Below, piece by piece: positions 27,337-36,206 of a stretch of DNA of 64,000 bases; the first letter of the stretch is position 1, and each line of letters begins with the position of its first letter. The notes under the pieces were generated by a model, which worked only from the letters and a program-made list of their open reading frames with translations, had not been told where the DNA came from and did not search any database. The stretch lies in the NCBI RefSeq assembly GCF_963675455.1, contig NZ_OY776217.1:186001-250000 (forward strand). The letters run 5' to 3'. The position numbers and the translations under genes were made by a program. Source of the stretch: Emcibacter sp. (GTDB taxonomy: Bacteria > Pseudomonadota > Alphaproteobacteria > Sphingomonadales > Emcibacteraceae).

Positions 27337-27351
27337 TGGCCCGCTTCTTGC
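27337..27351 (+). promoter_or_regulatory. Sigma-54 promoter for fliK-flgD-flgE
   Basis: TGGCCC-GCTTC-TTGC matches the sigma-54 -24/-12 consensus exactly at the invariant GG and GC. The expected start, about 12 bases downstream, lies some 25 bases before the fliK ATG at 27387. It is the mirror partner of the flgK promoter. Confidence 0.78.
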
Positions 27352-27386
27352 TTTGATACAGGACGGACAATTTTAACAGGTAAAAA

Positions 27387-29306
27387 ATGACCTCTGGTAC
27401 AGACATATATAATGCATTGCAGACGCCGACGGCCGGAACCACCGCCGCAGCGGCGACCGGTGCATCCCGCAAGAACGGGGAAGATCAGGACACGAAAGGC
27501 CTGTTCGGTCAGTATCTGTCGGAAGAATCCCAAAAGAGTGACGCACCGGCTCAAAAGAAAAATGAAACCGCCGGCACTTCACAAACACCCCCTGAACAAA
27601 ATAAAGGGGAGACAAAGGCATCTTCCGTAACTGACAATCAAGCTCAGTCAGTACCGGCGAAGGAAACTTCTGCCGATGGCTCACCTGCAGATAAGGCGAG
27701 CGAAGACACAACGGTTGGTCAGAAGGAAGCGGAACAGTCTTCCGATAATCTGGCGTCAGCCGGAGATTCTGCTACTGCAACCATTATGCAAGGTCGCACC
27801 AAGGATCCGGCTCTGCTGGATAAATCCGGAAACAACCCTCTGGCCTCGCCACAGGAAGTGGAAGATGTTGATCTGGCAAAGACCGGAGACGCTGTTTCCG
27901 AAAAAGCAGAATCCTTCGCGAGCAGTTCCCCTGAAAAAACAGGGACATCAGATAAGCCGGCTCTTCCGGAGGCTGATCCTATTCCGGAAAAAGCGGCCGC
28001 CAGTCAGTCTGCAGCAGTCGGGAATGAAACAGAGAATACCCCTGCGGGCAAAGACGGGAAAACCGATCAGGGACAGCAGTCTATCGCCCCTGCCCCGGAA
28101 AATAGCAACACCCCGGAAAACGGCAACGGCAAAAATGGGCAACATGCTGAAATCAGAGTTTCAAAAGAAGTGGCCATTGAAAATGGAAGCTCTTCAAATG
28201 CAGACCATGCAACATCTGATGCCGGGAAAACGGTCAAACATAAAGGCACTGCTGAAACCGCAGATCAATCCGACACCGACCATGCCTCCACCGCTTCCTC
28301 CGCTGCCAACAAGACGGCAGAAGATACAACCTTAGCCGCTGTCTCTTCGCAAACTGAAGTTTCCCGGGAGACATCGGAAACAGCCGCAGCTGCCCGCGAC
28401 ATCCCCGCTGGCGACAATGCCAAGGTGCCAACCTCTGGCGACAAATCAGCCGGCAGTCAGGCAGACAATCAGGCTGACACACCGCAGCAAGTGGCAGCTA
28501 ACGGGACGCCAGCCAAAAACGGGCAGGATGGAAACGGCCGGGATGGAAACGGTCAGAAAGACGACAGGTCGCAAAAGAATGAAGCAGGCGACGGCAGAAA
28601 CATGGCCGCCTCTGGAACCGGTGAAAAGGAAGCCGCAACAAAAAGCAGCGCAAAAGAACAGGCCAGTGCTGGTGGACAAGCTGAACAATCCACAGCCAAA
28701 CCGGCCGGAGAACAGTTTTTCGCCCTTCAGAAGCTGCCCCTGGACGGCCTGAACTCCCGAACCGCCTCATACACTCTAAATCTTAATATGGGGCACCAAT
28801 TAGTTGTCGGCGCCCATGGTCTGGCCATTCAGGAAACGACTGCATCCGGCCTTCAGCACACCGGAAGCGCCCCGCAGAATACCGCCCTTGCCTCGCAAGC
28901 CGCAAGTGAACAGATCGTGGCTGCCGTCAGTCGCCACATGAATGCCGGAAAAAGCACTTTCAGGATACAATTAAATCCGGCTGAGCTCGGCCAGGTGGAC
29001 GTGAAAATGGAGTTTGCCTCTGACGGCAAAATGATGACAACCCTTACTGTCGACAATGAAAGAACCCTTCACCTGTTGCAGAGAGACCAGGGCAGCCTGG
29101 GTAAAATGCTGGAGAATGCCGGCTTTGATATGAACCAGGGCAACCTGAATTTCAGTCTTCGACAGCAGGCCGGGAACGATACCGGCTTTGGCAGACCGGA
29201 CGGCAGTTATTCATCAGATGGCGATTTACAGTCTGAAGATGAACAGGTTCCGGCAGAAATTCTATCCGTTAATGTGACCGACAGCGGTCTGGATATCAGC
29301 GTATGA
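27387..29306 (+). CDS. fliK: Flagellar hook-length control protein FliK
   Basis: A 639-residue protein, the molecular ruler that sets hook length and switches export specificity. Residues 1-430 are low-complexity, rich in A, S, T, E, K and Q, as in FliK ruler regions. The C-terminal domain (about 510-590) has the family core F-R-I-Q-L-N-P-A-E-L-G-Q-V-D-V-K-M and L-L-Q-R-D-Q-G-S-L. It is first in fliK-flgD-flgE with a sigma-54 promoter just upstream. Secreted through the flagellar export gate, hence no signal peptide. Confidence 0.88.
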   Translation: MTSGTDIYNALQTPTAGTTAAAATGASRKNGEDQDTKGLFGQYLSEESQKSDAPAQKKNETAGTSQTPPEQNKGETKASSVTDNQAQSVPAKETSADGSPADKASEDTTVGQKEAEQSSDNLASAGDSATATIMQGRTKDPALLDKSGNNPLASPQEVEDVDLAKTGDAVSEKAESFASSSPEKTGTSDKPALPEADPIPEKAAASQSAAVGNETENTPAGKDGKTDQGQQSIAPAPENSNTPENGNGKNGQHAEIRVSKEVAIENGSSSNADHATSDAGKTVKHKGTAETADQSDTDHASTASSAANKTAEDTTLAAVSSQTEVSRETSETAAAARDIPAGDNAKVPTSGDKSAGSQADNQADTPQQVAANGTPAKNGQDGNGRDGNGQKDDRSQKNEAGDGRNMAASGTGEKEAATKSSAKEQASAGGQAEQSTAKPAGEQFFALQKLPLDGLNSRTASYTLNLNMGHQLVVGAHGLAIQETTASGLQHTGSAPQNTALASQAASEQIVAAVSRHMNAGKSTFRIQLNPAELGQVDVKMEFASDGKMMTTLTVDNERTLHLLQRDQGSLGKMLENAGFDMNQGNLNFSLRQQAGNDTGFGRPDGSYSSDGDLQSEDEQVPAEILSVNVTDSGLDISV

Positions 29307-29320
29307 CAAGGAAACGATAA

Positions 29321-30016
29321 ATGTCAGAAGTATCTTCTGCAACAGCAGCAACAGCCTCGGCAGCGCAGGCATCGGGCCAGAAACTGGCATCGGACTTTGA
29401 CGATTTTCTCGCCCTGCTGACCACCCAGCTACAATATCAGGACCCGCTGGACCCACTGGATTCCAATGAATTCACCCAGCAACTTGTTTCCTTTACCGGT
29501 GTTGAACAGCAGATTGCCGGAAACAAAAACCTGGAAACCCTGATCAGTCAGATGACGAGCCAAAGCGCCAGTAACGCGGTCGGCTATCTGGGTAAGGAAA
29601 TTACGGTGGAAACAGACAAGGCTGGTATCTATGACGGCAAGGTCAAATGGGAATATACCCTCGACAGCAAAGCCAACACCACAAAGATCACAGTCACGGA
29701 CGATGAAACCGGTGACGTAGTCTACACCGGCTATGGAGAAACAGACGCCGGGCTGCATGAATTTTCCTGGGATGTCCCCGAGGACGCAACCGAGGGCATT
29801 TATACCCTGTCGGTTACAGCCTCGGTCACAGACGATACCAAGATTCCAACCAACATCTATTCCGTCGGCAAAGTGACCAGTATCGAGACCATCAATGGAA
29901 TGCCGTATCTTGCCGCCAACGGTATTATTCTGGCACCGGAGAATGTACTTGCCGTCAAGCAGGTCGCGGTCGCGGACAATAGTGGGGACACCCAAACAAC
30001 AACAGATACCAACTAA
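29321..30016 (+). CDS. flgD: Flagellar hook-capping scaffold FlgD
   Basis: A 231-residue hook cap that guides FlgE assembly and is then discarded. The N-terminal signature F-L-A-L-L-T-T-Q-L-Q-Y-Q-D-P-L-D-P (about 29-45), then F-T-Q-Q-L-V-S-F-T-G-V-E-Q, is diagnostic. The rest forms the beta-rich Tudor/Fn3-like domain. Follows fliK by 14 bp and precedes flgE by about 100 bp. Confidence 0.93.
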   Translation: MSEVSSATAATASAAQASGQKLASDFDDFLALLTTQLQYQDPLDPLDSNEFTQQLVSFTGVEQQIAGNKNLETLISQMTSQSASNAVGYLGKEITVETDKAGIYDGKVKWEYTLDSKANTTKITVTDDETGDVVYTGYGETDAGLHEFSWDVPEDATEGIYTLSVTASVTDDTKIPTNIYSVGKVTSIETINGMPYLAANGIILAPENVLAVKQVAVADNSGDTQTTTDTN

Positions 30017-30118
30017 CACCAAAATCCGGTGAAGAACACATCAGGATGAAACGCGTGAAACGCATCACTCAAAAAATTAACCCGCTGCCCCTAGCAGCCC
30101 ATAAACAGGAGTAATGGC

Positions 30119-31477
30119 ATGAGTCTTTACGCTTCACTCTATTCCGGAGTTTCCGGCCTGACCGCATACAGTAGCGCCCTGGGCATGATTTCCGACAACA
30201 TCGTGAATGTGAACACCGTCGGTTACAAGGAAACCCGGGCCAGTTTCACAACACTGGTGACTGAATCCAGATCAACAACGTCCTATTCACCCGGTGGTGT
30301 GCAATCCATCCCGCAAAGCCTGATCAGCCGCCAGGGCCTGCTGCAGTCTTCAGCATCTGCCACGGACCTGAGTATTGACGGGGCCGGTTTCTTTGTCGTT
30401 GGGTCATCACCGAGTGCAGTGTCGGAGAATGGCGCCATCAGCTTTACCCGGGCCGGATCCTTTACACCGGATGAAGACGGTTACCTGAAAAACACCGCCG
30501 GTCTTTATCTTCTGGGCTTCCCGATTGCTTCCGACGGCAGCATCGATCCCAACCGTCAGGTCAGCGCCCTGCAACCCATTAACGTTTCCGGCCTGACCGG
30601 CACAGCGGAGGCGTCCACTGCCGTAACCCTCCGGGCAAACCTGCAATCGACCCAGGAAATCAGTGCCCTTGAAGCCACCTATACCGCTCTGGCCGGTTTC
30701 TCCATGGCGGACGGTTCGGTTGGCTCCGATTTCCAGCGGGATGTCACAGTCTACGATTCCCAGGGGACAGCCCATACGATTACGATTGCTGCACTGAAAA
30801 GTTCCACGGCCAACGAATGGCATGTTGAAATGTTTGTTGATCCGGCCGCCGAGGTGTCAACCGTGGGTCCACTGCATTCAGGCCAGATCGCCACAGGAAC
30901 ACTGGCCTTTAACACTGACGGCACGATCGACCTGACCAACACAAGTGCCGCCTTGACCAACCCGATCGGTGTGACCTGGACGACCACCGGCACCTCTGCC
31001 GCCCTGGCCGAACCCAGCACCCTGACCTTTGATTTCGGAACCGACGGTTTAGGTGATGGCTTTACCCAGTTCGACAGCTTGTCCACCCTGATCTCATCTT
31101 CCGTCGACGGTGCTGTTTTCGGTAACGTAACCGGTGTCGCCATTGGTGAAGACGGTATTGTGACAGCCCTGTTCGACAACGGCCTGACCCGTCAGGTCGC
31201 CCAGTTGCCGGTTGCCGTCTTCCAGAACCCGGATGGCCTGACCCGCAGACAAGGCAACAGCTATACGGTTTCCGACCAGTCCGGTAACTTTGCTCTGCAG
31301 ATTGCCGGTTCCGGTGGCGCCGGATTTGTCGCTCCCTCCACTCTGGAAGCCTCCACTGTGGACCTGTCAAACGAGTTTACGCAGCTGATTACAACACAAA
31401 GGGCCTTTTCTGCCAGCACCAAGATCATCACAACCGCCGATGAGATGCTGAGTGAACTGAATAACATTAAACGTTAA
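30119..31477 (+). CDS. flgE: Flagellar hook protein FlgE
   Basis: A 452-residue hook subunit. The N-terminal flg_bb_rod motif is S-G-V-S-G-L-T-A-Y-S-S-A-L-G-M-I-S-D-N-I, with V-N-V-N-T-V-G-Y-K-E. The C-terminal motif is S-N-E-F-T-Q-L-I-T-T-Q-R-A-F-S-A-S-T-K. The middle contains the usual FlgE D1/D2 beta domains. An AGGAG lies 7-8 bases before the ATG. The transcript ends at a strong terminator at 31496-31527. Confidence 0.93.
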   Translation: MSLYASLYSGVSGLTAYSSALGMISDNIVNVNTVGYKETRASFTTLVTESRSTTSYSPGGVQSIPQSLISRQGLLQSSASATDLSIDGAGFFVVGSSPSAVSENGAISFTRAGSFTPDEDGYLKNTAGLYLLGFPIASDGSIDPNRQVSALQPINVSGLTGTAEASTAVTLRANLQSTQEISALEATYTALAGFSMADGSVGSDFQRDVTVYDSQGTAHTITIAALKSSTANEWHVEMFVDPAAEVSTVGPLHSGQIATGTLAFNTDGTIDLTNTSAALTNPIGVTWTTTGTSAALAEPSTLTFDFGTDGLGDGFTQFDSLSTLISSSVDGAVFGNVTGVAIGEDGIVTALFDNGLTRQVAQLPVAVFQNPDGLTRRQGNSYTVSDQSGNFALQIAGSGGAGFVAPSTLEASTVDLSNEFTQLITTQRAFSASTKIITTADEMLSELNNIKR

Positions 31478-31495
31478 ACATCATATAGTTAACTT

Positions 31496-31527
31496 AAGCC
31501 GCTCCGGTTCCGGGGCGGCTTTTTTTA
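31496..31527 (+). terminator. Rho-independent terminator after flgE
   Basis: AAGCCGC-T-CCGG / CCGG-G-GCGGCTT forms a GC-rich hairpin with a TT loop and one internal mismatch, followed by a run of T. Confidence 0.85.
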
Positions 31528-31659
31528 TACCTGCCTCGACAAACTCCGTAAAAATTTATCTAATATTTTTGACAAATTAACCGAGTTCATTAGGCATTTT
31601 TTAAAGAGCTTTTCGTATCCTCCGGACTGTGAATAACGTTACCGGAGATTCGTGTTATA

Positions 31660-31959
31660 ATGAGTACTAGAGAAAAAATCCAACCGGCGTCCATAATGGG
31701 GCCGACAGGTGAACCTCTAACACTGGACGATCTTCCCCCCTCAAACACCAAACGATGGGTCGTTCGGCGTAAGGCGGAGGTGGTTGCCGCAGTGAGGGGT
31801 GGGTTGCTGTCCCTCGAGGAAGCCTGTAAAAAATATACCCTGTCAGTCGAAGAATTTCTTTCCTGGCAGAGAGCTATTGATAATGACGGACTCATGGGAC
31901 TTAGAGTAACTCGCGTGCAGGATTATCGTTCCAGTAATTCTTCCGTTGCCAATAGTTAA
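31660..31959 (+). CDS. sciP: CtrA inhibitor SciP (DUF1153)
   Basis: A 99-residue DUF1153 protein. The core L-P-P-S-N-T-K-R-W-V-V-R-R-K-A-E-V-V-A-A (about 25-44), then E-E-F-L-S-W-Q-R-A-I-D, is highly characteristic of SciP, a small DNA-binding protein that blocks CtrA-dependent transcription in Caulobacter. It is a single gene between the flgE terminator and two further hairpins. A GGAG is about 12 bases before the ATG, rather far. With ctrA only 16 kb away and flagellar genes on both sides, a role in timing flagellar transcription is likely. Confidence 0.9.
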   Translation: MSTREKIQPASIMGPTGEPLTLDDLPPSNTKRWVVRRKAEVVAAVRGGLLSLEEACKKYTLSVEEFLSWQRAIDNDGLMGLRVTRVQDYRSSNSSVANS

Positions 31960-31976
31960 AATAATCGACATTCAAT

Positions 31977-32010
31977 AATTAACCATGAGATTCGCATCTC
32001 ATGGTTAATT
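31977..32010 (+). terminator. Perfect 14-bp inverted repeat after sciP
   Basis: AATTAACCATGAGA pairs fully with TCTCATGGTTAATT around a 6-base loop. Only a short T stretch follows, so it may be a weak or bidirectional terminator or an mRNA-stabilising end. It contains TTAA at both edges. Confidence 0.6.
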
Positions 32011-32047
32011 TGATTCTGGAAATATGGTCCACATTATGTCGTTCTAA

Positions 32048-32078
32048 AAAAATACCACATCTTGTGGTATTTTTTTTT
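32048..32078 (+). terminator. Rho-independent terminator upstream of fliF
   Basis: AAAAATACCACA pairs with TGTGGTATTTTT across a 3-base loop, continuing into a tract of nine T. The symmetrical A and T tracts mean it could act in both directions. It isolates sciP from the fliF operon. Confidence 0.8.
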
Positions 32079-32170
32079 GGTCATACAATAAATGGGAAAA
32101 CCTGAGAAACCCTGCAATATCAGCGCCCGCTGATAAGAAAGACAAACAACTAGGCAATTTTTGCCTAGCA

Positions 32171-32186
32171 TTAACTTCTTATTTAC
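32171..32186 (+). promoter_or_regulatory. CtrA-box candidate upstream of fliF
   Basis: TTAA-CTTCTTA-TTTAC fits the CtrA consensus TTAA-N7-TTAAC with one mismatch and exact spacing. It lies about 100 bp before the fliF start. In Caulobacter the equivalent fliF operon is CtrA-activated. Confidence 0.5.
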
Positions 32187-32282
32187 TTAAGAATATGTAA
32201 ACTGTGTTTCAAATCGAAACAAACATTTACATAACAAGATCTGTTTGAAACTCAAAAGGGCTCGTAAGCAGGAAGTACCATC

Positions 32283-34019
32283 GTGAATAGTTTATCCGTA
32301 TTTTTCAGAACTCTCGGCCCTGCCCGCCTGGCAGCGATGGGGACCGTTGCGGCTATTATCATAGGCTTCTTTATATACCTGACCATGCGGCTTTCCACAC
32401 CGACCATGGGTTTGCTTTACAGCGGTCTCGACCTGACGGATGCCAATAATATTGTCCAGCAGCTCGAAGGACAGGCCGTTCCCTATCAGATCGCCGGTGA
32501 CGGCGGCACTATTCTTGTGCCGGAAGATCAGGTGCACCGGTTGCGGATGATGGTCGCAGGCCAGGGTCTGAACAGCGGCGGCAGCGTAGGGTACGATATT
32601 TTTGATCGCCAGGATTCACTGGGCACGACCAGTTTTGTACAGAATATCAATCACCTGCGGGCCCTGGAAGGGGAGCTTGCGCGGACCATTCAGTCACTGG
32701 AAAAGGTCAACAGCGCCCGCGTACATCTTGTTATGCCGGAACGGCGACTTTTCAGTAACGAAAGCCGTGAAGCCACAGCATCAATTTTTGTCAAAACCGC
32801 TAATGAACGGCTGTCCCGGGCCCAGGTTATGTCCATACAGAACCTTGTCGCCGCGGCAGTGCCGGACCTGAGTCCGGAGAGAATTTCCATTGTCGACCAG
32901 AAAGGATCCCTGCTGGCCAGGGGCAGTTCCGATGATGCCGCCTCTCTTCTCGCGTCTTCCCTGGAAGAAAAGAAAGTCTCGATGGAAAGCCGGCTGCGCA
33001 GCCAGATTGAAGATCTGCTGGAAAAAACCTTAGGCATCGGCAAGGTTCGGGCGGAAGTAAATGCAGAACTTGACCTGAACAGGATCACGAGTAATTCGGA
33101 AATTTATGATCCAGACGGTCAGGTCGTTCTCTCCTCTCAGACGCGGGAAACCACATCCACAGATCAGGAAAATGCGGACGAGACCCAGGTTTCGGTGGCC
33201 AACAACCTGCCTGATCAGGGGGCAGACGGGGAAGGCGAAGCCGTTATCAAAAACCAGTCCTCCGGCAGCACCTCCGAGGAAACCGTCAATTACAAGATTT
33301 CCAAAACCATCCGGACCCAGATCCATGAAGCCGGCACGATCAAGCGCATTTCTGTCGCTGTTCTTGTTGACGGCACTTATGCGAACCAGGGAGAGGATGT
33401 CCCTGCCGTCTACCAGCCGCGCAGCCCGGAAGAGCTGACCCAGCTGGAAAACCTGGTTAAATCGGCCATCGGTTATGACGAGGAACGCGGCGACAATGTC
33501 AGTATTGTAAATCTGCAGTTTGCCGAAGTGGACTATGGCGAGACCCTGCCGGAAGAAGGTCTCTTCAGTTTCGGTAAAAAAGATATTCTCTGGCTGATCG
33601 AACTTGGTGTCCTGCTGATCGGTTTCCTGGCCGTTACATTTTTCGGACTTCGCCCGCTTATCAAATATATCATGACAGAAGGAGAAGGTGGCGTTCTCCG
33701 TTATGTCATGGAGGGTGGCGAACAGGCTCAGTTGCCGCCCGGATATTCACCGGAGCAACAGGCCGCGCTTGCCCCGCCCCAGCCGGAAGGAAAGGTTGTT
33801 CAGACCGGGGAAGGCAAGAGTGTAGTGATCCCGGTGGATGAAACCGGAAAAAAAATGACCGCCCGGGAAGTGGCACAGAAACAGGGAATTGAGTCAGCAA
33901 TTGATATTGCCGCGGTAGAAGGCAAGATTGAGGCGACTGCTATTAAAAAGGTCGGCGAGCTTGTTGAAAAATATCCGGAAGAATCGGCTGCGGTAATTAG
34001 AAACTGGCTTTATGGCTAA
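32283..34019 (+). CDS. fliF: Flagellar MS-ring protein FliF
   Basis: A 578-residue inner-membrane ring protein, the base on which the motor and export gate are built. Membrane helices lie at about 20-37 and 433-455. Between them are the YscJ/FliF-type domain (S-L-E-K-V-N-S-A-R-V-H-L-V-M-P-E-R) and the second ring-building region. The cytoplasmic C-tail (last 60 residues) would bind FliG. GTG start with AGGA upstream. First gene of the fliF-fliG-fliH-fliN-motA-flbD run, with a CtrA-box candidate in front. Confidence 0.94.
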   Translation: MNSLSVFFRTLGPARLAAMGTVAAIIIGFFIYLTMRLSTPTMGLLYSGLDLTDANNIVQQLEGQAVPYQIAGDGGTILVPEDQVHRLRMMVAGQGLNSGGSVGYDIFDRQDSLGTTSFVQNINHLRALEGELARTIQSLEKVNSARVHLVMPERRLFSNESREATASIFVKTANERLSRAQVMSIQNLVAAAVPDLSPERISIVDQKGSLLARGSSDDAASLLASSLEEKKVSMESRLRSQIEDLLEKTLGIGKVRAEVNAELDLNRITSNSEIYDPDGQVVLSSQTRETTSTDQENADETQVSVANNLPDQGADGEGEAVIKNQSSGSTSEETVNYKISKTIRTQIHEAGTIKRISVAVLVDGTYANQGEDVPAVYQPRSPEELTQLENLVKSAIGYDEERGDNVSIVNLQFAEVDYGETLPEEGLFSFGKKDILWLIELGVLLIGFLAVTFFGLRPLIKYIMTEGEGGVLRYVMEGGEQAQLPPGYSPEQQAALAPPQPEGKVVQTGEGKSVVIPVDETGKKMTAREVAQKQGIESAIDIAAVEGKIEATAIKKVGELVEKYPEESAAVIRNWLYG

Positions 34020-34043
34020 TAAAAAAATATCAGGTGAATAAAA

Positions 34044-35057
34044 ATGGCAACGGCCCGTATCAGCGATTTAAGTGCGAGCGACAAAGCAGCAGCATTGATG
34101 CTTGCTTTGGGCGAGGAATATGGCAGACTGGTCTGGAATCTTCTTGATGACGAAGAGGTCAAGGAACTTTCTCTGGCAATCTCGTCTCTGGGGACGGTGA
34201 CTTCCGAGGTCATTGAGGAGCTGTTTCTCGAATTCGCCAACGGTGTAAGCTCCGTCGGTTCCATGACCGGTAACTTTGACAACACGGAACGACTTCTGCA
34301 GAAAATGCTGCCCGGGGACCGCGTCAACCAGATCATGGATGAAATCCGCGGCCCTGCAGGACGCACCATGTGGGACAAGCTGGGTAATGTGAACGAGGTT
34401 GTTCTCGCCACCTATCTGAAGAATGAATATCCCCAGACTGTTGCCGTGGTCATGTCAAAAATCAAACCGGAACATGCGGCCTCCGTACTGAGTGTGTTGC
34501 CCGATGATTTCGCCATGGAAGTGGTTATGCGAATGCTGCGGATGGAGCCGGTTCAGAAAGAAATTCTTGACCGGGTGGAACAGACCCTGCGCATCGAATT
34601 TATGAACAACCTGGCCCGCACCAGCCGCAAGGACAGCCACGAAACCATTGCTGAGATTTTCAACTATCTGGACAGGAGTTCTGAGACCCGCTTCCTGACA
34701 ACCCTGGAAGACCGGAACCGGGAAAGCGCCGAACGGATCAGGGCCCTGATGTTCACCTTCGAAGATCTGCAGAAACTGGACGCCACCGGTACCCAGACCC
34801 TGCTGCGCGGCATCGACAAGGACCGCCTGGGCCTGGCGCTGAAGGGTTCCTCGGACAAAATCCGCGATATGTTCTTCAGCAATATGTCGGAGCGCGCGGC
34901 CAAGATCCTCAAAGAAGATATGGACGCCATGGGGCCTGTGCGCCTGAAGGATGTAGATGAAGCCCAGATGGAAATCGTCAATGTGGCCAAAGATCTTGCC
35001 GATGCCGGCGAAATCGTCCTGGCCGACACCAAGGGCGAAGATGAGCTGGTTTATTAA
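34044..35057 (+). CDS. fliG: Flagellar motor switch protein FliG
   Basis: A 337-residue rotor protein that links FliF to the switch and contacts the stator. Three FliG domains can be followed: the N-terminal part ([12 protein letters not shown]), the middle ([10 protein letters not shown] near 150-160), and the C-terminal torque-generating domain with the charged ridge [15 protein letters not shown] (about 275-290). Starts 24 bp after fliF. Confidence 0.95.
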   Translation: MATARISDLSASDKAAALMLALGEEYGRLVWNLLDDEEVKELSLAISSLGTVTSEVIEELFLEFANGVSSVGSMTGNFDNTERLLQKMLPGDRVNQIMDEIRGPAGRTMWDKLGNVNEVVLATYLKNEYPQTVAVVMSKIKPEHAASVLSVLPDDFAMEVVMRMLRMEPVQKEILDRVEQTLRIEFMNNLARTSRKDSHETIAEIFNYLDRSSETRFLTTLEDRNRESAERIRALMFTFEDLQKLDATGTQTLLRGIDKDRLGLALKGSSDKIRDMFFSNMSERAAKILKEDMDAMGPVRLKDVDEAQMEIVNVAKDLADAGEIVLADTKGEDELVY

Positions 35058-35089
35058 GTAATGAAACTCTGTTTGAACAAGGCACAAAA

Positions 35090-35734
35090 ATGACCGCAGT
35101 CAAATTTACCTTTGACAACAACTTCGAAGATGAATACGGCCCACGCTCCAAGGCTAAAATCGAGGAGCTGGAAAATGCCGCTTATCAGAGAGGTCTTGCC
35201 GAAGGCAAACAGGAAATTCTCGACGGAATAGAACAACACACCCAGTTCCTTCTGCAGAATATACTCGCCGCGATCCAGATCCTTGACGGCAGGCATGAAG
35301 AACAACTGGCCATGATGCACAAGGAAGCTGCGATACTGGCACATAGTATTGTCAGCAAACTCGCACCTGCCCTGGTGGCCAATACGCCGCTGCAGGAAAT
35401 TGAGGCGCTGGTTTCACAATGTCTGAAAAACAGCCCCTTGGAACCGCGTATTGTTGTCCGTGTGGACGAGAATATCCTGCCGCGCCTGGAAAAAGAAATA
35501 GACCGCCTCAAGGAAAGCAGCGGCTATGCAGGACAGATTGTATTACTGGCCGAGCCCATGCGCCACATCAGCGATTGCAGGGTGGAATGGGCAGACGGTG
35601 GCGCCGATCGTGATTTTGACGCCCTGAAAGCCACCATTGACCGGACTGTCCAGTTGTTTATCGAAGCACCGGCCCCGGGGCATCTTTCCGGCGATGACAT
35701 GACGGTGGAAGTTGCGGGACTTCCGGAGGAATAA
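35090..35734 (+). CDS. fliH: Flagellar assembly protein FliH (FlbE-like)
   Basis: A 214-residue FliH-type regulator of the export ATPase FliI. A charged N-terminus is followed by a helical heptad-like part (Y-Q-R-G-L-A-E-G-K-Q-E-I-L) and a C-terminal FliH/V-ATPase-E-like domain with D-C-R-V-E-W-A-D-G-G-A-D-R-D near 165-178. Its position between fliG and fliN matches flbE of Caulobacter. Its partner fliI is in a separate leftward operon at 46057. Confidence 0.85.
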   Translation: MTAVKFTFDNNFEDEYGPRSKAKIEELENAAYQRGLAEGKQEILDGIEQHTQFLLQNILAAIQILDGRHEEQLAMMHKEAAILAHSIVSKLAPALVANTPLQEIEALVSQCLKNSPLEPRIVVRVDENILPRLEKEIDRLKESSGYAGQIVLLAEPMRHISDCRVEWADGGADRDFDALKATIDRTVQLFIEAPAPGHLSGDDMTVEVAGLPEE

Positions 35735-35845
35735 CCTGTATCAAAAGGACAGGAAAAGTAAAATTACTGGAATCACAACCGGTTAAAACGGTAAAACAAC
35801 GATTTGAAAGCCGTTTGAAAAGAAATTATTAAGGACGATAAGGTA

Positions 35846-36184
35846 ATGTCTGATACTGAAAATATGGATTGGCAGGAACTCGAAGGCACCTCGGCAGATG
35901 ACGGTGGCGCCGGGGCTGACATAGATGCTGAAAATGTCAACACCGGGGATCTGGAAGCTGTTTTTGATGTCCCCGTAAAGGTTTCCGCTGTTCTGGGTAA
36001 AACCAACCTTGCGGTCAGCAAACTCCTTAGGCTCGGTCCGGGCGCAGTTGTTGAACTTGACCGCAAAGTTGGCGAGGCCATCGATATTTATGTAAACAAC
36101 CGCCTTGTCGCCCGCGGAGAAGTCGTTCTGGTTGATGAAAAACTCGGTATAACCATGACGGAAATCATCAAAGGCGAAGAGTAA
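35846..36184 (+). CDS. fliN: Flagellar motor switch protein FliN
   Basis: A 112-residue C-ring protein. After an acidic 35-residue N-terminus comes the SpoA/FliN domain: V-F-D-V-P-V-K-V-S-A-V-L-G-K-T, L-L-R-L-G-P-G-A-V-V-E-L-D and V-L-V-D-E-K-L-G-I-T. The start has AAGG upstream. About 110 bp separate it from fliH. fliM is not in the window. Confidence 0.93.
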   Translation: MSDTENMDWQELEGTSADDGGAGADIDAENVNTGDLEAVFDVPVKVSAVLGKTNLAVSKLLRLGPGAVVELDRKVGEAIDIYVNNRLVARGEVVLVDEKLGITMTEIIKGEE

Positions 36185-36206
36185 CGATAATCCTGGAGGT
36201 TAAACA

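Larger units (their letters stand above)
26906..27386. promoter_or_regulatory. Divergent control region between flgK and fliK
   Basis: This 480-bp gap has no gene I can support. It contains two opposed sigma-54 promoters (27128-27142 minus; 27337-27351 plus) whose inner edges are about 195 bp apart. The stretch between them is where enhancer sites for FlbD or an IHF bend would be expected; I cannot assign exact sites. A leader of about 220 nt lies before flgK. Confidence 0.6.
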
